Below, in pieces: positions 1 to 6,284 of a DNA stretch of 15,460 nt (its first letter is position 1; every line of letters starts with the position of its first letter). The translations under genes were made by a program, and so were the position numbers. This stretch comes from Nitrososphaerota archaeon. GTDB taxonomy: Archaea; Thermoproteota; Nitrososphaeria; Nitrososphaerales; Gagatemarchaeaceae. The DNA lies in contig VBPQ01000032.1 in the NCBI GenBank assembly GCA_005877185.1, forward strand, positions 1-15,460. Reading direction: 5' to 3'. The notes below the pieces were generated by a model. The model was not told the origin of the DNA, made no database searches, and saw nothing but the letters and a program-made list of their open reading frames with translations.

Positions 1-1
1 T

Positions 2-1234
2 GACGGTGGCGCGACCTTCGCGCAGGTGAACACCGTTTTCGATCAGGCCCACCTGACTTGGTTTGCTCCCGGCAATACCCAAGGAGGAAACATAGCGATA
101 GATCCCGCGAACCATGTCATTTACGACACGTTTGACTCGATAGTAGCGAGCGGAACCGAAGCGACGCAGTGCGCAACCCTCTGCAATAACAACTTCCACT
201 CCGTCTGGGTCGCTGTCTCGATTGACGGGGGTGTGTCCTTCAAGGATTACCTTGTCTACTCTAATCCGAACGTCAACATAGGTTACGACCATCAATTCTC
301 CCAGGTGAGCGTGGACAAGGCAGGCAACGTCTACAGCCTCTACACCGACGACCATAACACCTACTACAGCTTCTCAACCAACTTTGGGAAGAACTGGTCG
401 GGACCTATCCGGGTGAACCAGTCACCGGCGAACACGGCTATCTTCCCATGGAGCTCTGCAGGAAGCCGGGGAGAGTTGGACATTGTGTGGTATGGGACGT
501 CCTTCGATGGAACAGCAACCCCACTGCAGTGCTCACAACAGCCGTGCACACCAGACAACTATCCGATGTCCGCGGCATGGTATGTTTACTTCGCGCAGAC
601 TCTGAACGCTCTCACAACGACTAGCAGCTTCACACAGGTCGCCGCCACACCCATCATCCATTACGGAGGCGTCTGCGAGGCAGGGATAAGCTGCACCGGC
701 AACCGCGACCTCTTCGACGACTTCGGCGTCGCTGCAAGCCCCACGACAGGGCTCGCATCGATAGTATTCAGCGATGACCAACGCCTTAATCCTTCGTCGG
801 ACACTCCGCCACCGACGTGCACGGATTCTTCGCAGTCCAATACCGGCCGATGCGATCACACAGAGATTGCCACGCAGACCACCGGCCAAGGAATCTTCGG
901 GAAGCCGAAGGGCTTCGAAATCGAACGGGAAGACCTCGAAGAGAGCAGCTCGAACAACCCTGAGTTCGACATCGCCCTATCGAACACAGACACCCAGTGG
1001 ATAACCTCTATCTCGGTTCAGCTTAACGGGCTAAATGTCGCGCTGAACTGGAATCCTTCCCTCCCATTGCCGCCCGGAGCGACACTCTCAGCCTCGACCA
1101 CTTCACTTCCAGTCGGTCTAACGACTGTAATCGGGGGAGTCTACTCACTGACGGTAACCGCCACGATGGCAGACGGAACGACGGTGACGCAAACCTTCTC
1201 GGTGATACAGACACTACTCGTAGGACCCTTCTGA
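2..1234 (+). CDS. Secreted Asp-box (BNR, sialidase-like) repeat protein, 5'-truncated
   Basis: The frame is open from the left edge of the window, so the gene starts upstream; a GTG at 26 is internal. About 410 residues are visible. Three Asp-box motifs are seen: DGGATF at the very start, SIDGGVSF near residue 73 and STNFGKNW near residue 125. Segments such as SVDKAGNVYSLYTDD fit strands of a beta-propeller. Cysteines occur in close pairs (CATLC, CSQQPC, CEAGISC, CTDSSQSNTGRC), which suits disulfides outside the cell. The last 90 or so residues are rich in Thr, Ser and Val and look like an Ig/PKD-type beta-sandwich. Asp-box propellers occur in sialidases and in many unrelated surface proteins. 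No catalytic Arg triad or Tyr/Glu pair can be assigned here, so glycosidase activity is not claimed. Any signal peptide lies outside the window. Confidence 0.75.
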   Translation, partial: DGGATFAQVNTVFDQAHLTWFAPGNTQGGNIAIDPANHVIYDTFDSIVASGTEATQCATLCNNNFHSVWVAVSIDGGVSFKDYLVYSNPNVNIGYDHQFSQVSVDKAGNVYSLYTDDHNTYYSFSTNFGKNWSGPIRVNQSPANTAIFPWSSAGSRGELDIVWYGTSFDGTATPLQCSQQPCTPDNYPMSAAWYVYFAQTLNALTTTSSFTQVAATPIIHYGGVCEAGISCTGNRDLFDDFGVAASPTTGLASIVFSDDQRLNPSSDTPPPTCTDSSQSNTGRCDHTEIATQTTGQGIFGKPKGFEIEREDLEESSSNNPEFDIALSNTDTQWITSISVQLNGLNVALNWNPSLPLPPGATLSASTTSLPVGLTTVIGGVYSLTVTATMADGTTVTQTFSVIQTLLVGPF

Positions 1235-1244
1235 GGCCCTCACA

Positions 1245-1262
1245 CTTTCTCATTTTTTCATT
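1245..1262 (+). terminator. T-rich archaeal terminator
   Basis: A T-rich run including six consecutive T at 1253-1258 begins 11 bases after the stop of the Asp-box gene. Archaeal RNA polymerase ends transcription at T tracts without needing a hairpin, and no strong hairpin is seen here. Confidence 0.5.
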
Positions 1263-1381
1263 ACGCCCACTGGGAGTGCTGCGTGTTTCTGCACGCTTGA
1301 TGATATCCCACTGAATTAACCAACTAGAGAAGATTTTTGGGTCACTAGCTAGTTCAATACCCTCGGGGGGAACCGAACAAC

Positions 1382-1804
1382 GTGGTTTCAAAGAGCATCA
1401 AGCTCTACTGGAACGAAAGGACGGTGAACGGCGGGAGGGTCTTGGAACTCCTTTTTGGTGACAGGAAGGACACCCTCGCCGCGGCCAGACTCTTGATCAC
1501 TCGCATGAAGAGAAGCCCGCACCTCGCGATGACGAGGAGAGAGATGCGCTACTTCGCGAAGGAGCTGGAGGGAGGAAAGTCCGGGGTGAAGTACAGTTAT
1601 CACAACTTCTACGTGAAGCTGCTGAGGAAGCTCTTGGACATGGGGTTCATCGAGAAGGATGTGCTGATCTGGGATGAAAAGAGAAAGAAGACAGAGGCCG
1701 TGTATCAGATCAAGCTGCAAGCTGTGCCCGAGCGGCCTCCACAGGGCGGCTTCGTGAAGCAGGCTTGGCTGCTCGCCAAGGGCTGGAACGAGTACGTGAA
1801 GTAG
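1382..1804 (+). CDS. Unrecognised small basic protein, winged-helix-like
   Basis: 140 residues from a GTG start; no ATG lies near the 5' end of the frame. I do not recognise the family. The composition is strongly basic (many Lys and Arg). The middle (about residues 35-105) reads as alpha-alpha-alpha followed by a charged hairpin, with a recognition-helix-like stretch SYHNFYVKLLRKLLDMGFI and a wing-like segment DEKRKKTEAVYQIKL. That is the layout of a winged-helix DNA-binding domain. The C-terminal 25 residues carry several aromatic residues. The gene is monocistronic: it has a T6 tract downstream and a separate promoter follows for the next gene. No clear TATA box is seen at the expected distance; AT-rich sequence at 1330-1360 is the only candidate. 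A transcriptional regulator of an accessory region is the most likely role, by inference only. Confidence 0.6.
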   Translation: MVSKSIKLYWNERTVNGGRVLELLFGDRKDTLAAARLLITRMKRSPHLAMTRREMRYFAKELEGGKSGVKYSYHNFYVKLLRKLLDMGFIEKDVLIWDEKRKKTEAVYQIKLQAVPERPPQGGFVKQAWLLAKGWNEYVK

Positions 1805-1860
1805 GCTCGCGCTCTCCATGAAAGGGCGTACGTGCCGCGCGATGAGCTACCGGTTACAAT

Positions 1861-1870
1861 CCTTTTTTCC
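1861..1870 (+). terminator. T6 tract, putative terminator
   Basis: Six T at 1863-1868, about 60 bases after the stop of the 1382 gene and just before the TATA box of the next operon. This position fits an archaeal oligo-T terminator. Confidence 0.4.
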
Positions 1871-1877
1871 AATAAAC

Positions 1878-1891
1878 ATTTAAATATTTAC
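1878..1891 (+). promoter_or_regulatory. TATA box of the RHH/protease operon, leaderless
   Basis: The AT-rich block ATTTAAATATTTAC contains the 10-base palindrome TAAATATTTA. Its centre is about 26 bases before the ATG at 1911, so transcription should begin at or next to the start codon. An 8-base palindrome CGATATCG (1902-1909) lies over the expected start site and could be an operator. Confidence 0.7.
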
Positions 1892-1910
1892 GGGGCTAGA
1901 ACGATATCGC

Positions 1911-2246
1911 ATGGGAGTAATTACTCTAAAGATAGATGACGAACTCGAAAAGAGACTGAGAGTCAGGGTAGGCCAGATTTATGGAGCGAAGAGGGGCTCG
2001 ATCTCAGCCAGCGTGGAGGAGGCGATTAGGACTTGGCTGCTGAAGGTCTCCACCGTAAAGCAGGAACCAAGGCTCTTCGTCGCGATCAAACAGAACAAAC
2101 GAGTCGCCGAGGCCCCCAATCTTGCCGCACTCTCGAAGAAGCTAGCACAATTGAACGTAGACCCAAGGGATGTAATTATTGAGACCCGCCCTCTTCCACC
2201 CCTTGTTGTGAGGATGGGCCTTAGAACGCGTTCAGCCGGCGAGTAA
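1911..2246 (+). CDS. Ribbon-helix-helix regulator with DUF5678-like C-terminal domain
   Basis: 111 residues, ATG start in a leaderless context. Residues 2-45 have the ribbon-helix-helix pattern: a short strand (VITLKID), then two helices with a turn at GAKRGSIS and a second helix ASVEEAIRTWLL. This is a dimeric DNA-binding fold found in Arc/CopG/MetJ-type regulators and in many antitoxins. Residues 54-103 form a second unit with an alternating strand-helix-strand pattern (LFVAIKQNKRVAE, a helix, then DVIIETRPLP) that resembles the small DUF5678-type domain. The next gene begins 6 bases after the stop in the same frame, so the two are almost certainly co-transcribed. RHH proteins often repress their own promoter, and palindromes at 1881-1890 and 1902-1909 are suitable targets. 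The DNA-binding role is well supported; the C-terminal domain name is from memory. Confidence 0.75.
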   Translation: MGVITLKIDDELEKRLRVRVGQIYGAKRGSISASVEEAIRTWLLKVSTVKQEPRLFVAIKQNKRVAEAPNLAALSKKLAQLNVDPRDVIIETRPLPPLVVRMGLRTRSAGE

Positions 2247-2252
2247 TCAGGT

Positions 2253-2672
2253 TTGTGGAACTTTCTCGGTTCGAGCCCTGCAATCGAAGTGAGAATGAGG
2301 AATACGCTGCTGGGCGAGACCTACCCAAGAAACGGTGGGGTAATGGCTGTCCTAGATACAGGATACTCCGGCTTCCTACTCCTCCCTACGAAGATCTTTA
2401 GGGCGCTACGCCTCGACGAGCTTATGAGCCGAAAGAGCGTGGCTTGGTTGGCCGACGGAATGAAAATCGAGATGAAGGGCGCTGTCGGCTCCATCGAGAT
2501 CCCGGGTCTGGGTAGAACACTCGACGGTATGGTACAGACGCTTGAGGGTGCCAGCGAGATACTCATAGGGATGGACGGAATCAGGGGCTTGTTCGTTCAG
2601 CTAGACTGCTGTAATCGGAAGTTGTATGCGGAGAGCTGCGAGCCGTCGTCATCGGAACAAGAAGGAGATTAG
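2253..2672 (+). CDS. Retropepsin-like (clan AA, DTGF-type) aspartic protease
   Basis: 139 residues from a TTG at 2253; a GTG at 2289 or ATG at 2295 would cut into the first strand, IEVRMRN. The active-site motif is VLDTGYSGFLLLP, with DTG at residues 35-37. A later hydrophobic motif, ILIGMDGIRGLF, matches the conserved second loop of small single-domain clan AA proteases. Retropepsin-type proteins of this length work as homodimers, each chain giving one catalytic Asp. No signal peptide or membrane segment is visible, so it should act in the cytoplasm. It is coupled to the ribbon-helix-helix gene (6 bases between them, same frame, one TAA apart). A role in cleaving its partner, or another regulator, is inference. 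The C-terminal ten residues are acidic and probably disordered. Confidence 0.75.
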   Translation: MWNFLGSSPAIEVRMRNTLLGETYPRNGGVMAVLDTGYSGFLLLPTKIFRALRLDELMSRKSVAWLADGMKIEMKGAVGSIEIPGLGRTLDGMVQTLEGASEILIGMDGIRGLFVQLDCCNRKLYAESCEPSSSEQEGD

Positions 2673-2818
2673 GCCGGCGCCCTCCTCCGTGATTTTGCTT
2701 TGCGGTTCGAACTCGTCGAGATCCCTCTCAGGGCTTCGCGAAGAAGGCTTGGCCGCTAAGTCTGTAACGAATTCGAGAAATATCACAGTCATCGCTGAGA
2801 TTGCGAAGTCATCCAGCT

Positions 2819-3160
2819 TTAGAAGAATTTCTGCGTCCTTATCGCCCCGATGATCAGGACCACCCCCAGAATGATCAGTAGCGCTGGGAGGAAGGGGACG
2901 TTGAATCCAAGAAGGACTAGCGGGGCGTAGATGACGGTCAGAATCGTGCCGAGGCCGATTGTTAGAGGGCTCACCTTCGCGTGCTGGATTGACCGGACGA
3001 AGTTCATGGCGAGGAGAAGCACTCCCGTTCCTAACGCGAAGGTGGGACTGTTGAGAGTGCCACCGAAGTTCCCACCCAGGGCCGCCGCGACTGAGCCGAA
3101 CCAGACAAGGAAGAGCCCCCAGCAGATGTTGGTAAGGGTCTCGGAACGCAACTTTGCCAA
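2819..3160 (-). CDS. Small four-helix membrane protein
   Basis: 113 residues from a TTG start, 8 bases after the stop of the PAP2 gene, so it is the second gene of that operon. Hydrophobic segments at about residues 9-29, 38-56, 66-84 and 90-107 predict four transmembrane helices with short loops. The pattern of a Gly-rich first hairpin and a final ILGVVLIIGAI helix recalls LiaI/LiaF-type membrane domains, but no family motif is certain. The short N-terminus (MAKLRSE) and the tail RTQKFF carry the positive charges, so both ends are probably cytoplasmic. The function is unknown; the operon suggests a link to lipid or envelope phosphate metabolism. Confidence 0.65.
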   Translation of the reverse strand: MAKLRSETLTNICWGLFLVWFGSVAAALGGNFGGTLNSPTFALGTGVLLLAMNFVRSIQHAKVSPLTIGLGTILTVIYAPLVLLGFNVPFLPALLIILGVVLIIGAIRTQKFF

Positions 3161-3168
3161 TCGAAGCC

Positions 3169-3846
3169 CTAAGCGGCGACCGATTTTAAAGTCATGTCCT
3201 GTTTCCCTTTCATGAAGAATCGAGGCGGAAGCCTTGGATATACATACCTGGAAAGGAACGCGACAGATGCCACGGCCAGAGCTATCCCAAGAAACCCACC
3301 CCCCACGACGTCCGAGGGAAAATGGAGCCCTACGATTACTCTGCTTACGGCTACTCCGACGGAGAGAAGGAGCAGTAGCGAGTACTTCTTCCCCTTCTGC
3401 ATCGTGATGAGAGCAGCCACGGCGAAAGCCCTAGTCGCGTGCCCCGACGGGAAGGAAGACCCCTCATCCTGTCCGAGCGGAAGATTCAGCGGAAGATTCG
3501 GTGTCAGTGTCTGATAGGGTCTCGGCCTGAAGTATGCCCCCTTGAGAATCGAGAGAACAAGGTCCGAGATCGTTATTGCGAAGAGGACCCCTATCACGAT
3601 CTTGGTGTTCTCCTTCGACGAGAGCAAGTAGAGGAGGAGACCAATTAGGGCTAGGATCACTTCGCTCCCGAATTGCGTCGTAATCGAAGAGAGAACGGCT
3701 ATCCCATAGTTTGCGGCTAATCCGTTCAGGCTCGAGAAAAGTTCGGTGTCTATCTTGGAGGTGGAACCGCTCCAGACAAGGGAGAATACCAAGACGTAGG
3801 AGAGGACGGCCCCAAGAGCAAGTGAGACGAGCCTCGAATTCAACAA
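3169..3846 (-). CDS. PAP2-superfamily membrane phosphatase
   Basis: 225 residues. All three signature motifs of the type 2 phosphatidic acid phosphatase family are present: K102 with R109-P110 (the KX6RP motif), PSGH at 133-136 with the proton-donor His136, and S169-R170 with His175 and Asp179 (SRX5HXXXD pattern, nucleophile His175). About six hydrophobic helices surround these motifs, so it is an integral membrane enzyme with its active site near the membrane face. The family removes phosphate from lipid phosphates or polyprenyl pyrophosphates. In archaea, recycling of a dolichyl-type pyrophosphate carrier is a plausible role, but the substrate cannot be read from the sequence. No ATG is available: the frame opens after a stop at 3871-3873 and offers TTG at 3846 or 3843. 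A TATA-like element lies about 30 bases upstream. Confidence 0.9.
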   Translation of the reverse strand: MLNSRLVSLALGAVLSYVLVFSLVWSGSTSKIDTELFSSLNGLAANYGIAVLSSITTQFGSEVILALIGLLLYLLSSKENTKIVIGVLFAITISDLVLSILKGAYFRPRPYQTLTPNLPLNLPLGQDEGSSFPSGHATRAFAVAALITMQKGKKYSLLLLLSVGVAVSRVIVGLHFPSDVVGGGFLGIALAVASVAFLSRYVYPRLPPRFFMKGKQDMTLKSVAA

Positions 3847-3865
3847 GTTCGCCCAATCGCGTGGC

Positions 3866-3909
3866 GTAGATTAACATATGGCATCTACCTCTGGCATTTG
3901 CAAATCTAC
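3866..3909. repeat. GTAGAT half-sites around the PAP2 promoter
   Basis: GTAGATT (3866-3872) and its inverse AATCTAC (3903-3909) form a 7-base inverted repeat, and a third copy ATCTAC lies at 3883-3888. The palindrome ATTTGCAAAT (3896-3905) overlaps the right arm. The cluster lies in the divergent PAP2/pgk intergenic region and could bind a regulator. Confidence 0.35.
3871..3880 (-). promoter_or_regulatory. TATA-like promoter of the PAP2 operon
   Basis: Read on the minus strand, CATATGTTAA lies about 30 bases before the TTG start at 3846, the right distance for a leaderless transcript. GTAGAT half-sites flank it. Confidence 0.45.
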
Positions 3910-4000
3910 GAGCCCCAAGTGATAGGCGACTTTTCCAACAAGTAAGACGCGCTGACGCACCCGGGTCTTGTGCAGCTCGGCTTGCGTCTTCCTTCGCAAC

Positions 4001-4012
4001 GCATATAATTAG
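4001..4012 (+). promoter_or_regulatory. TATA box of the pgk-gap operon
   Basis: GCATATAATTAG is a strong archaeal TATA element preceded by a purine-containing BRE-like stretch. Its centre is about 35 bases before the ATG at 4041, predicting a 5' leader of roughly 8-10 bases. Confidence 0.7.
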
Positions 4013-4040
4013 TGCAGCGTCGGCCCGAACTGAACCCTCA

Positions 4041-5252
4041 ATGCCAAGGATGTTGACGATTGAAGACGTCGAGCTTGAGGGGAAGAGGGTCTTCGTCCGC
4101 GTCGACATCAACACTCCGGTTCATCCCGAAACCGGCGAGCTGATAGAGCAGACAAGGCTGGAAGAGGCCGCGATAACGATCAGGGACCTACCGAAGTCAA
4201 AAGTCGTGGTCGGTTCTCATCAGGGGAGGATTGGGAGGCCGGACTACATCGGGATGGAGAAGCACGCCGCTATTCTCGCGCAAATCCTGGGGAAGAAGGT
4301 GGAATACATCCAGGACGTTTACGGTCCGGCAGCAAAGGAGGGGATCGAGAAGCTGCGGAACGGTCAGGTCATGATGCTCGACAATCTAAGGTTCACGGCC
4401 GAAGAGAATCAAGAATTCAAGCCGGGAGACGCCGGTAAGACAATCTTCGTCCAGAGGCTCAAGGGACACTTCGACGCATGCGTCCTCGACGCTTTCCCCA
4501 CGGCCCATCGCTCCTCCCCCTCCATCGTTGGATTCGCCGACATCTTGCCGACCTGCGCGGGGCGGGTCGTCGCCAAGGAGCTGCGTAGCCTGGAGCGAAT
4601 ATTCGCTATAGAGAAGGGGCCCTACGTCACGGTCTTGGGAGGCGCAAAGGTCGCCGATAGAATCGAGGCGATCGACGCGCTGATAGCCAACAACAGGGGC
4701 GACAAGGTCCTCCTGTCAGGCATCGTAGGCCTCCTCTTTCTCAAGGCCCTGGGGAGATACTACGGCGACCTCGACGTCGACGGGGAGCAGAAGCTGGTGC
4801 CGAGGGCAAAGCAGCTGCTGAACGACTACCCTGAGACCTTCGAACTACCTATCGACGTTGCTATCAAGGTTGATGGTGGGAGGAGGAGAGAGGTGGAGGC
4901 GTCCGGTCTGGCTGCGGACTATGAGGTCCTCGATATAGGTAGGCGTACCGTCGATCACTATTCACGCTTGATCAAGGGGGCGGGGACGGTCTTCATGAGC
5001 GGTCCGCCCGGCGCCTTCGAGTACGATGGGTTCAGCGAGGGCACCGAAGGTCTCCTTCGCGCGATGGGCTCGTCGATGGGGACCACGATAGTGAGTGGCG
5101 GGCATCTCTCGGCAGCGCTGCACAAGCTCAAGATTCACGAGTCTATCGACCACGTAAGTACGGCGGGAGGGGCCCTCGTCCAGTATCTGGCGGGGAAGCG
5201 TCTCCCACTTATAGACGCCCTAGAGAGGGCCGCGGTAAGGTGGGAACAATGA
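4041..5252 (+). CDS. pgk: Phosphoglycerate kinase
   Basis: 403 residues, the usual length for the family. It transfers the acyl phosphate of 1,3-bisphosphoglycerate to ADP (reversibly) in the cytoplasm, in glycolysis and gluconeogenesis. Motifs in order: RVDINTPV (residues 20-27, substrate-binding Asp and Asn), GSHQGR, LDNLRF, DAFPTAHRSSPS, LGGAKVADRI (the nucleotide-domain lysine), GPPGAFEYDGFSEGT and STAGGALVQYLAGKRLP. The segment SGGHLSAAL stands where bacterial enzymes have GGGDT, consistent with an archaeal form. A second ATG three codons downstream (4050) is possible, but the first ATG fits the promoter distance. The stop overlaps the start of gap in ATGA, so the two are translationally coupled and make the two reactions between 3-phosphoglycerate and glyceraldehyde 3-phosphate together. 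Confidence 0.96.
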   Translation: MPRMLTIEDVELEGKRVFVRVDINTPVHPETGELIEQTRLEEAAITIRDLPKSKVVVGSHQGRIGRPDYIGMEKHAAILAQILGKKVEYIQDVYGPAAKEGIEKLRNGQVMMLDNLRFTAEENQEFKPGDAGKTIFVQRLKGHFDACVLDAFPTAHRSSPSIVGFADILPTCAGRVVAKELRSLERIFAIEKGPYVTVLGGAKVADRIEAIDALIANNRGDKVLLSGIVGLLFLKALGRYYGDLDVDGEQKLVPRAKQLLNDYPETFELPIDVAIKVDGGRRREVEASGLAADYEVLDIGRRTVDHYSRLIKGAGTVFMSGPPGAFEYDGFSEGTEGLLRAMGSSMGTTIVSGGHLSAALHKLKIHESIDHVSTAGGALVQYLAGKRLPLIDALERAAVRWEQ

Positions 5253-6277
5253 TCAGGGTCGGAGTCAACGGCTATCACACCATCGGAGCGCGACTCGCGG
5301 ACGCTGTGAAGAAGCAGCCGGATATGCGACTCATCGGTGTCTCGAAGATGCAGCCCGACTACCGAGCGAGGATAGCGGCGGAGAAGGAGATCGACGTCTA
5401 CGCCGCGAACGAGAAGTCCCTGGAGTCGTTCCGGAACGTGAAGATGACGGCGAAGGGGATGTTAACCGACCTCCTCCAGAAAGTCGACGTCATCGTGGAC
5501 GCGACCCCCGATGAAGTGGGGGCCTCGAACAAGCCGATCTACGAGGGGGCGGGGGTGAAGGGGATCTTTCAGGGCGGCGAGGAGCACTCTCTTACCAACT
5601 TCTCCTTCGTCGCCCAGTGCAACTACGGGGAGGCTGCCAACAAGAGGTTCGTCCGGGTGGTCAGCTGCAATACGACAGCACTCTGTAGGGCACTTCACGC
5701 ACTAGAGCGGGCGTCGGGAATCGAGAAGGCAAGAGCGGTGCTCGTGAGGAGGGGGGCGGACCCTGACGAGGTCGGGAAGGGCCCGATAGACGCGGTGGTC
5801 CTCGACCCACCGACAGTCCCGTCACACCACGCCGCGGACGTTCGATCTGTCATGAAGGGGCTGAACATCGTCACGATGGCCGTGAAGGTCCCGGAGACTC
5901 ACATGCATCTTCATACGCTGCTCGTGACACTCAAGAAGAAAGCATCGAGGGAGGTCGTCGTGGACGCCCTCGAAAGCGAGCCCAGGGTCGTTCTCGTCGA
6001 CTCTAAGACGGGGGTAAAGTCGACCGCGGCCCTGATTGACATGGCGAGGGAGATGGGGAGACCGAGGAATGACATCTACGAAGCTGTCGTCTGGAGAGAC
6101 TCGGTATCGGTTTCTGATAACGAGGTCTACTTCTTTCTCGCAGTCCATCAGGAGGCGATAGTGATTCCGGAGAACATCGACGCGATTCGAGCGGTAAGCG
6201 GAGGGTATACGGAGGCTCAATCGATGAAAGTAACCGACGACTCGTTGAGTATTTCGCCCGGCGCCTGGAAGACTTGA
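5249..6277 (+). CDS. gap: Archaeal type II glyceraldehyde-3-phosphate dehydrogenase
   Basis: 342 residues from the ATG at 5249, which overlaps the pgk stop in ATGA. A GTG at 5240 in the same frame would add three residues and is less likely. It interconverts glyceraldehyde 3-phosphate and 1,3-bisphosphoglycerate with NAD(P). The nucleotide-binding motif is GVNGYHTIG (residues 5-13). The catalytic cysteine is Cys140 in SCNTTALCR. The archaeal signature RRGADPDEVGKGP and the following VPSHHAADV stretch are intact. This form is very distant from bacterial GAPDH and is a good marker that the genome is archaeal. The gene ends 7 bases before the convergent glyA stop, so the transcripts must overlap at their 3' ends unless termination occurs within the coding regions. 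Confidence 0.95.
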   Translation: MIRVGVNGYHTIGARLADAVKKQPDMRLIGVSKMQPDYRARIAAEKEIDVYAANEKSLESFRNVKMTAKGMLTDLLQKVDVIVDATPDEVGASNKPIYEGAGVKGIFQGGEEHSLTNFSFVAQCNYGEAANKRFVRVVSCNTTALCRALHALERASGIEKARAVLVRRGADPDEVGKGPIDAVVLDPPTVPSHHAADVRSVMKGLNIVTMAVKVPETHMHLHTLLVTLKKKASREVVVDALESEPRVVLVDSKTGVKSTAALIDMAREMGRPRNDIYEAVVWRDSVSVSDNEVYFFLAVHQEAIVIPENIDAIRAVSGGYTEAQSMKVTDDSLSISPGAWKT

Positions 6278-6284
6278 GTTCCAC

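Noticed and set aside
2262..2285. tRNA-like GGTTCGAGCCC
   Set aside because: No paired T stem; it lies inside the protease coding sequence.
2690..2725. tRNA-like GGTTCGAACTC
   Set aside because: It looks like a T-loop, but the flanking five-base arms do not pair and no acceptor or anticodon arm can be drawn.
2626..2853. 75-residue plus-strand frame overlapping the protease end and the membrane-protein end
   Set aside because: It is out of frame with the protease, Ser/Arg-rich, and has no domain character or promoter. The gap 2673-2818 seems to hold no gene.
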